A stretch of 9,129 nt of DNA, from positions 1 through 9,129 of the forward strand of contig CAMFLG010000096.1 of NCBI GenBank assembly GCA_945957495.1, given 5' to 3'. The DNA comes from an uncultured Pseudorhodobacter sp. GTDB taxonomy: Bacteria; Pseudomonadota; Alphaproteobacteria; Rhodobacterales; Rhodobacteraceae. How positions within the stretch are numbered: position 1 is the stretch's first letter; every line of letters starts with the position of its first letter. The notes below the pieces were generated by a model. The model saw only the letters and a program-made list of their open reading frames with translations, did no database searches and was not told where the DNA came from. The translations under genes were made by a program, and so were the position numbers. Positions 5,488-9,129 of the stretch are shown in pieces.

Positions 5488-6495
5488 ATGAAAATCACAT
5501 CCAACCTTACCGCCGCAGCCCTTGCGGGGCTTTTGGCCGTTGCGGGCAGCAGTTCTGCCAAAGCCGCTGATTGCGGCACTGCAGGTCCGATCACGATTGC
5601 CGAAATGACCTGGCTGTCGGCAGGCACACTGGCGCATGTCGCGCAAAAGATCATGTCGGCGGGCTATGGCTGCGATGCGCAGCTTATTCCGGGCGATACC
5701 GTGCCCACCGCCACCTCGATGCTGATCAAGGATCAGCCCGATGTCGCCCCCGAGTTGTGGGTATCGACCGCACAGTCGATCTGGGATGAAATGCAGGCCA
5801 AGGGCAATGTTTACAAAGCCTCGGACATTTTCGCCTCGGGCGGTGAAGAAGGTTGGTGGGTGCCCGATTACGTTGCCGCAGAACATCCCGAGATCAAGTC
5901 GATTGAAGACCTGAAGGCCAACTGGGCGGTGTTCGCCGATGCCTCCAACCCCGAAAAGGGCCGGCTTTACGGCTGCCCTCCGGGCTGGGGTTGCGAGCCG
6001 ATCACCAACAACCTGTTCAAGGCGCTGGGTCTGAAAGAGACATGGGAGCTGTTCCCCTCGGGTTCGGGCGAGACGCTGAAAGCCTCGATCGCCAAGGCCG
6101 TTTCGCGCAAAGAGCCGTTCATCGGCTATTACTGGGGCCCGACCGACGTGATCGGCAAATATCATATGGTGCGGATGGAAACCCCGCCGTTTGATGCCGA
6201 AAACTACAAATGTCTGGTGGATATCAACTGCGCCGATCCGAAAGTCAGCGGCTGGGCCAAGGGTGAGGTTGCGGTGGCGGTGGTGACATCGCTGAAAGAG
6301 CGCGCGCCGGAAGTGGCGGCATTCTTGGGCAAGATGCAGGTGCCGAACAATGACATCAGCGCTGTGCTGGCCTGGGGCGACGACAATGGCGCCACAACGG
6401 ATGAGGTCGCGACCTATTTCCTGAAAAACTACGAGGCGATCTGGACCCAGTGGGTGTCCGCCGATGTGGCCGACAAGGTGCGCGCGTCGCTTTAA
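5488..6495 (+). CDS. proX: Periplasmic binding protein of a ProX/OpuAC-type (quaternary amine) ABC transporter
   Basis: A 335-residue secreted protein that captures the substrate in the periplasm and hands it to the permease. Residues 1-26 are a signal peptide (KIT start, hydrophobic AALAGLLAVAG core, AKA cleavage site before AD). The mature part fits the OpuAC family: TIAEMTWLSAGTLAHVAQKI near 36-55, DVAPELWVSTAQSIWDEM at 85-102, EEGWWVPDY at 120-128, SGSGETLKASI at 191-201 and GYYWGPTD at 213-220. Trp and Tyr residues in these segments could form the aromatic cage that holds a quaternary ammonium group. Six cysteines (C29, C62, C163, C169, C242, C248) could pair as disulfides. ATG at 5488 follows GGGGAG at 5477-5482 and gives a proper signal peptide; the longer in-frame opening from 5098 overlaps the previous gene. 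Glycine betaine, proline betaine and carnitine are all possible substrates. Confidence 0.88.
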   Translation: MKITSNLTAAALAGLLAVAGSSSAKAADCGTAGPITIAEMTWLSAGTLAHVAQKIMSAGYGCDAQLIPGDTVPTATSMLIKDQPDVAPELWVSTAQSIWDEMQAKGNVYKASDIFASGGEEGWWVPDYVAAEHPEIKSIEDLKANWAVFADASNPEKGRLYGCPPGWGCEPITNNLFKALGLKETWELFPSGSGETLKASIAKAVSRKEPFIGYYWGPTDVIGKYHMVRMETPPFDAENYKCLVDINCADPKVSGWAKGEVAVAVVTSLKERAPEVAAFLGKMQVPNNDISAVLAWGDDNGATTDEVATYFLKNYEAIWTQWVSADVADKVRASL

Positions 6496-6504
6496 ACGCA
6501 AACT

Positions 6505-6527
6505 GGGGCAGCGCGCTGTGCTGCCCC
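6505..6527 (+). terminator. Strong hairpin between proX and the permease gene
   Basis: GGGGCAGC (6505-6512) pairs perfectly with GCTGCCCC (6520-6527) around a 7-base loop, starting 9 bases after the proX stop. The sequence after it is pyrimidine-rich (CTTCCCTCC), not a T-run, so complete termination is doubtful. It more likely protects the proX message from 3' decay or lets only part of transcription continue, so that binding protein is made in excess over permease. Confidence 0.6.
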
Positions 6528-6558
6528 CTTCCCTCCTCTGGTGATTGGAGCAAACCCC

Positions 6559-7431
6559 GTGGCCCAAGGCTTTCCCGAAATTTTCGATGTTCGCGCTTTG
6601 GGTCGCGCCATTGACACAGGCTTCAACCAGATCGTCGCAGACTATGGGGCGACGCTGGAGGCGATCTTTCTGCCCATCCTCAAGCTGTTACTGGCGATGG
6701 AAAAAATCCTGCAATGGTTGCCGTGGTGGGTGGTTATTCTGGTGCTGGCGGCTTTGGCCTATGCGGCGTCGCGCCGCTGGGGGATTGCTTTGGCGGTGGC
6801 GGTGATGACCTTTGCCATCGGGTTGATCGGAGTCTGGGATGCGGCGATGGCGACGATTGCGCTGATGGTCGTGGCTACCTTGCTGGCGGTGATTGTCGGC
6901 CTGCCGATTGGCGTTGCGATGTCGCGCTCAAAGCGGATGCAATCCATCACCTTGCCGGTGCTGGATGTGATGCAGACTATGCCGATCTTTGTTTATCTGA
7001 TCCCGTTTGTGATGCTGTTTGGCCCCGGAAAAATCCCTGCCCTGCTGGCCACCATTGTCTTTGCCATCCCGCCGGTGATCCGGTTGACCAATCTGGGTAT
7101 CCGCGGCGTTGACCCCGAAATTGTCGAGGCCACCCGCGCCTTTGGCGCATCGCCTGCGCAAATCCTGCTGTCGGTGCAGATCCCCTTGGCGCTGCCAACC
7201 ATTCTGGCGGGCATCAACCAGACCACGATGATGGCGCTGTCGATGGTGGTGATCGCCTCGATGATCGGTGCGGGCGGTCTGGGCTATCAGGTGTTGCAGG
7301 GCATCCAGCGGCTGCAGATCAGTTCGGGGCTGATGGCGGGGCTGGGGATCGTGCTGCTGGCGATCATCTTTGACCGTATTGCCCAATCCTATGGCAAGCG
7401 AATGCAGAAATCCTTGAAACTGGATCATTAA
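6559..7431 (+). CDS. proW: ProW-type ABC transporter permease
   Basis: A 290-residue inner-membrane protein that forms the channel for the ProX-bound substrate. After a 45-residue amphipathic N-terminus come about seven hydrophobic segments (roughly 54-70, 75-93, 97-121, 138-155, 158-178, 212-240 and 256-272). The EAA loop that contacts the ATPase is at 190-206 (EATRAFGASPAQILLSV), preceded by IRLTNLGIRGVDPEIV, typical of glycine betaine/proline permeases. I chose GTG at 6559 because GGAG (6547-6550) is 8 bases upstream; an earlier in-frame GTG at 6541 has no ribosome binding site. It ends 3 bases before the ATPase gene, so the two are co-translated. The substrate is inferred only from the family. 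Confidence 0.9.
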   Translation: MAQGFPEIFDVRALGRAIDTGFNQIVADYGATLEAIFLPILKLLLAMEKILQWLPWWVVILVLAALAYAASRRWGIALAVAVMTFAIGLIGVWDAAMATIALMVVATLLAVIVGLPIGVAMSRSKRMQSITLPVLDVMQTMPIFVYLIPFVMLFGPGKIPALLATIVFAIPPVIRLTNLGIRGVDPEIVEATRAFGASPAQILLSVQIPLALPTILAGINQTTMMALSMVVIASMIGAGGLGYQVLQGIQRLQISSGLMAGLGIVLLAIIFDRIAQSYGKRMQKSLKLDH

Positions 7432-7434
7432 GCC

Positions 7435-8451
7435 ATGACCACTCCGTTCAAAATTCGTGTCGAACAGGTGTCGAAAATCTTCGGGCCTGATCCGAAAACC
7501 GCGATGGCTGCGGTCAATGCCGGGATGGGCAAGGCCGCGTTGCTGGCGCAAAGCAATCATGTGCTGGGGCTGCACAACATCAACCTGAACATCCGCGCCG
7601 GGGAAACGTTTGTGATCATGGGGCTGTCGGGTTCGGGGAAATCCACGCTGATCCGGCATTTCAACCGCTTGATCGAGCCTACGGCGGGGCGGATTCTGGT
7701 GGATGATACCGATGTTCTTAGCCTGAATGCCGCTGATCTGCGCAGTTTCCGGCGCAAGAAAATCTCGATGGTGTTTCAGCGTTTTGCATTGCTGCCGCAC
7801 AAGACCGTGCTGGAAAACGTGATTTACGGGCTGGTGATCGACGGGATGCCGAAGGCTCAGGCCCGTGCCAAGGGCGCCGAACAGGTCGCCTTGGTGGACC
7901 TTGCCGGGTTTGAAAACCACTATCCCGGCCAGCTATCGGGCGGCATGCAGCAAAGGGTGGGACTGGCCCGCGCGCTTGCCACCGATGCCGAAATCCTGCT
8001 GATGGACGAGGCATTCTCGGCGCTTGATCCGCTGATCCGCCATGACATGCAGTTGCAACTGCGCGAGATTCAGGCGCGGCTGCACAAGACCATCGTCTTT
8101 ATCACGCATGATCTGGATGAAGCTTTGCTGCTGGGCGATCACATCGCCATTCTGAAGGACGGCGTGCTGCGCCAGGTTGGCACCGGGCCGGAAATTCTGG
8201 TCTCCCCCGCGGATGATTACGTGGCGCGGTTCGTGCGCGACGTGAACCGGGCGCGGATCGTGACCTGTGGGGCGCTGGCTGTGCCGGGGCAAGCCGGTGG
8301 AGATATCGAGCTGTCTGCCGATCAGACCATCGAATCCGCCTATGCTGCATTGGCGCAAACCGATGCTCCGCTTACAGTTCGGCAGGCAAATGGCGATCTG
8401 GCGGGCGTGCTGACCCGCCAACAGGTGTTTGACGCTTTGGCACGAGCCTGA
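7435..8451 (+). CDS. proV: ProV-type ATP-binding protein of the quaternary amine ABC transporter
   Basis: A 338-residue cytoplasmic ATPase that drives the transporter. All nucleotide-binding motifs are intact: Walker A GLSGSGKST (63-71), Q-loop VFQRF (Gln115), signature LSGGMQQR (167-174), Walker B ILLMDEA (187-193, with Glu192), D-loop SALD and switch His225 in ITHDLDEA. The N-terminal insert (GPDPKTAMAAVNAGMGKAAL near 17-36) between the first strand and Walker A is typical of ProV/OpuAA. The C-terminal 60-70 residues resemble one short CBS-like unit (LSADQTIESAYAALAQTD, then GVLTRQQVFDAL) instead of the two CBS domains of Escherichia coli ProV, which is about 400 residues long. Regulation by ionic strength or nucleotide may therefore differ. 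ATG at 7435 follows the permease stop by 3 bases. Confidence 0.92.
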   Translation: MTTPFKIRVEQVSKIFGPDPKTAMAAVNAGMGKAALLAQSNHVLGLHNINLNIRAGETFVIMGLSGSGKSTLIRHFNRLIEPTAGRILVDDTDVLSLNAADLRSFRRKKISMVFQRFALLPHKTVLENVIYGLVIDGMPKAQARAKGAEQVALVDLAGFENHYPGQLSGGMQQRVGLARALATDAEILLMDEAFSALDPLIRHDMQLQLREIQARLHKTIVFITHDLDEALLLGDHIAILKDGVLRQVGTGPEILVSPADDYVARFVRDVNRARIVTCGALAVPGQAGGDIELSADQTIESAYAALAQTDAPLTVRQANGDLAGVLTRQQVFDALARA

Positions 8452-8473
8452 GGCGATGCAAAAAGGAAGACCC

Positions 8474-9129
8474 ATGACGATTGAAACGCGCAACCATATT
8501 GCGGGCCACTGGCAACATGGCGCAAGCACCGTCGAGAACCGCAATCCGTCTGATCTGAGCGATGTGATCGGCCATTTTGCCCAAGCCAGTGCTGCGCAAC
8601 TGGATGAGGCGATTGCCGCCGCCCGCGCGGCCCAGCCGATCTGGTGGGCGGCGGGGATTCAGAAGCGGCATGACGTGTTGCTGGCGATTGGCACCGAGTT
8701 GATGGCGCGCGCGGCCGAGATCGGCACGCTTTTGGCCCGCGAGGAAGGCAAGACCTTGGCCGAAGGCAAGGGCGAGGTTTACCGCGCGGGGCAGTTCTTT
8801 ACCTATTACGCCGCCGAGGCGTTGCGGGTGATCGGGGATCACGCCCAAAGCGTGCGCCCCGGCATCGAAATCGACGTGCGGCGCGAGGCGGTGGGCGTAG
8901 TGGCGATCATCAGCCCTTGGAATTTCCCAGTGGCGACGCCCGCGTGGAAGATCGCGCCTGCATTGGCCTATGGCAATGCGGTGGTGTGGAAGCCCGCCAA
9001 CCTGACACCTGCCAGCGCCGTGGCATTGACCGAGATCATTACCCGACAAGATATCCCGCCGGGGCTGTTCAATCTGGTGGCAGGGCCGGGGCGTGATGTG
9101 GGGCAAAAGCTGGTCGAACATCGCGGCAT
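8474..9129 (+). CDS. Aldehyde dehydrogenase, NAD(P)-dependent, N-terminal part (cut by window edge)
   Basis: 218 codons run off the window without a stop, about 45 percent of a usual 480-residue aldehyde dehydrogenase. IIAGHW-like opening (HIAGHWQHGA, 8-17), NPSDLSDVIG, REEGKTLAEGKGEV (89-102), GVVAIISPWNFPVATPAWKI (141-160) with oxyanion-hole Asn150, and NAVVWKPANLTPAS with NAD-binding Lys173 place it firmly in the family. The catalytic Glu and Cys lie beyond the edge. The style resembles alpha-ketoglutarate semialdehyde (2,5-dioxopentanoate) dehydrogenases, which finish hydroxyproline and sugar acid catabolism, but other aldehyde substrates are possible. AGGA at 8464-8467 precedes the ATG by 6 bases. 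It follows the transporter with a 22-base gap, so it probably belongs to the same operon. Confidence 0.9.
   Translation, partial: MTIETRNHIAGHWQHGASTVENRNPSDLSDVIGHFAQASAAQLDEAIAAARAAQPIWWAAGIQKRHDVLLAIGTELMARAAEIGTLLAREEGKTLAEGKGEVYRAGQFFTYYAAEALRVIGDHAQSVRPGIEIDVRREAVGVVAIISPWNFPVATPAWKIAPALAYGNAVVWKPANLTPASAVALTEIITRQDIPPGLFNLVAGPGRDVGQKLVEHRG

Noticed and set aside
5383..6567. 394-codon minus-strand open frame opposite proX
   Set aside because: It is antisense to a clear signal-peptide-bearing OpuAC protein, has a low-complexity His/Arg/Gly-rich composition and no family motifs. Long shadow frames are common in GC-rich genes.
6928..7920. 330-codon minus-strand open frame across the permease and ATPase genes
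   Set aside because: It spans two well supported genes on the other strand, is rich in Gln, His and Arg, and shows no domain.
8372..9121. 249-codon minus-strand open frame opposite the aldehyde dehydrogenase gene
   Set aside because: The plus strand holds unmistakable aldehyde dehydrogenase motifs; this is its shadow.
1..9129. tRNA, rRNA, CRISPR array or known riboswitch
   Set aside because: No cloverleaf, no regularly spaced direct repeats and no recognizable aptamer core were seen by eye on either strand.

Overview
The window looks like DNA from an alphaproteobacterium, probably of the Rhodobacteraceae. This rests on the GC-rich coding sequence, the codon choice, the style of the relaxase/MobC pair and the kind of osmolyte-type ABC transporter; no taxonomic marker gene is present. 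It joins two unrelated blocks.

Left block (1-2841): a mobilization module. About 470 bases of relatively AT-rich non-coding DNA hold hairpins, repeated GCAGCGC motifs and two TCCTGCA-type sites, and could be an origin of transfer. They are followed by a MobC-like ribbon-helix-helix protein (471-1028) and a VirD2-like, probably MOBP-class relaxase (1021-2841), which overlap by 8 bases. No coupling protein or type IV secretion gene is visible.

Junction (2877-3344, minus strand): a scar. It holds the C-terminal third of a thermonuclease (SNase) family gene, joined to an internally deleted, frameshifted IS3-family element. The presumed left end of the insertion sequence supplies the stop codon of the next gene. 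This suggests that an insertion sequence and later deletions brought the two blocks together or eroded the boundary.

Right block (3339-9129): a catabolic/uptake locus. A LysR-type regulator is transcribed leftward and diverges from a rightward gene series: an Ldh (malate/L-lactate dehydrogenase-like) NAD(P)-dependent oxidoreductase, then a ProX/OpuAC-type periplasmic binding protein, a ProW-type permease and a ProV-type ATPase, then an aldehyde dehydrogenase cut off by the window edge. The set fits uptake of a quaternary amine or betaine-like compound, or a cyclic amino acid derivative, followed by oxidation. The real substrate cannot be read from the sequence.

The most interesting non-coding signal is a 41/42-base element, matching at about 31 positions with a one-base gap. 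It occurs once between lysR and the oxidoreductase gene and once between the oxidoreductase and binding-protein genes. It contains T-N11-A spacing and is a good candidate for the binding site of the LysR regulator, which would tie both transcription units to one signal. I see no clear evidence of a wholly new biological system.
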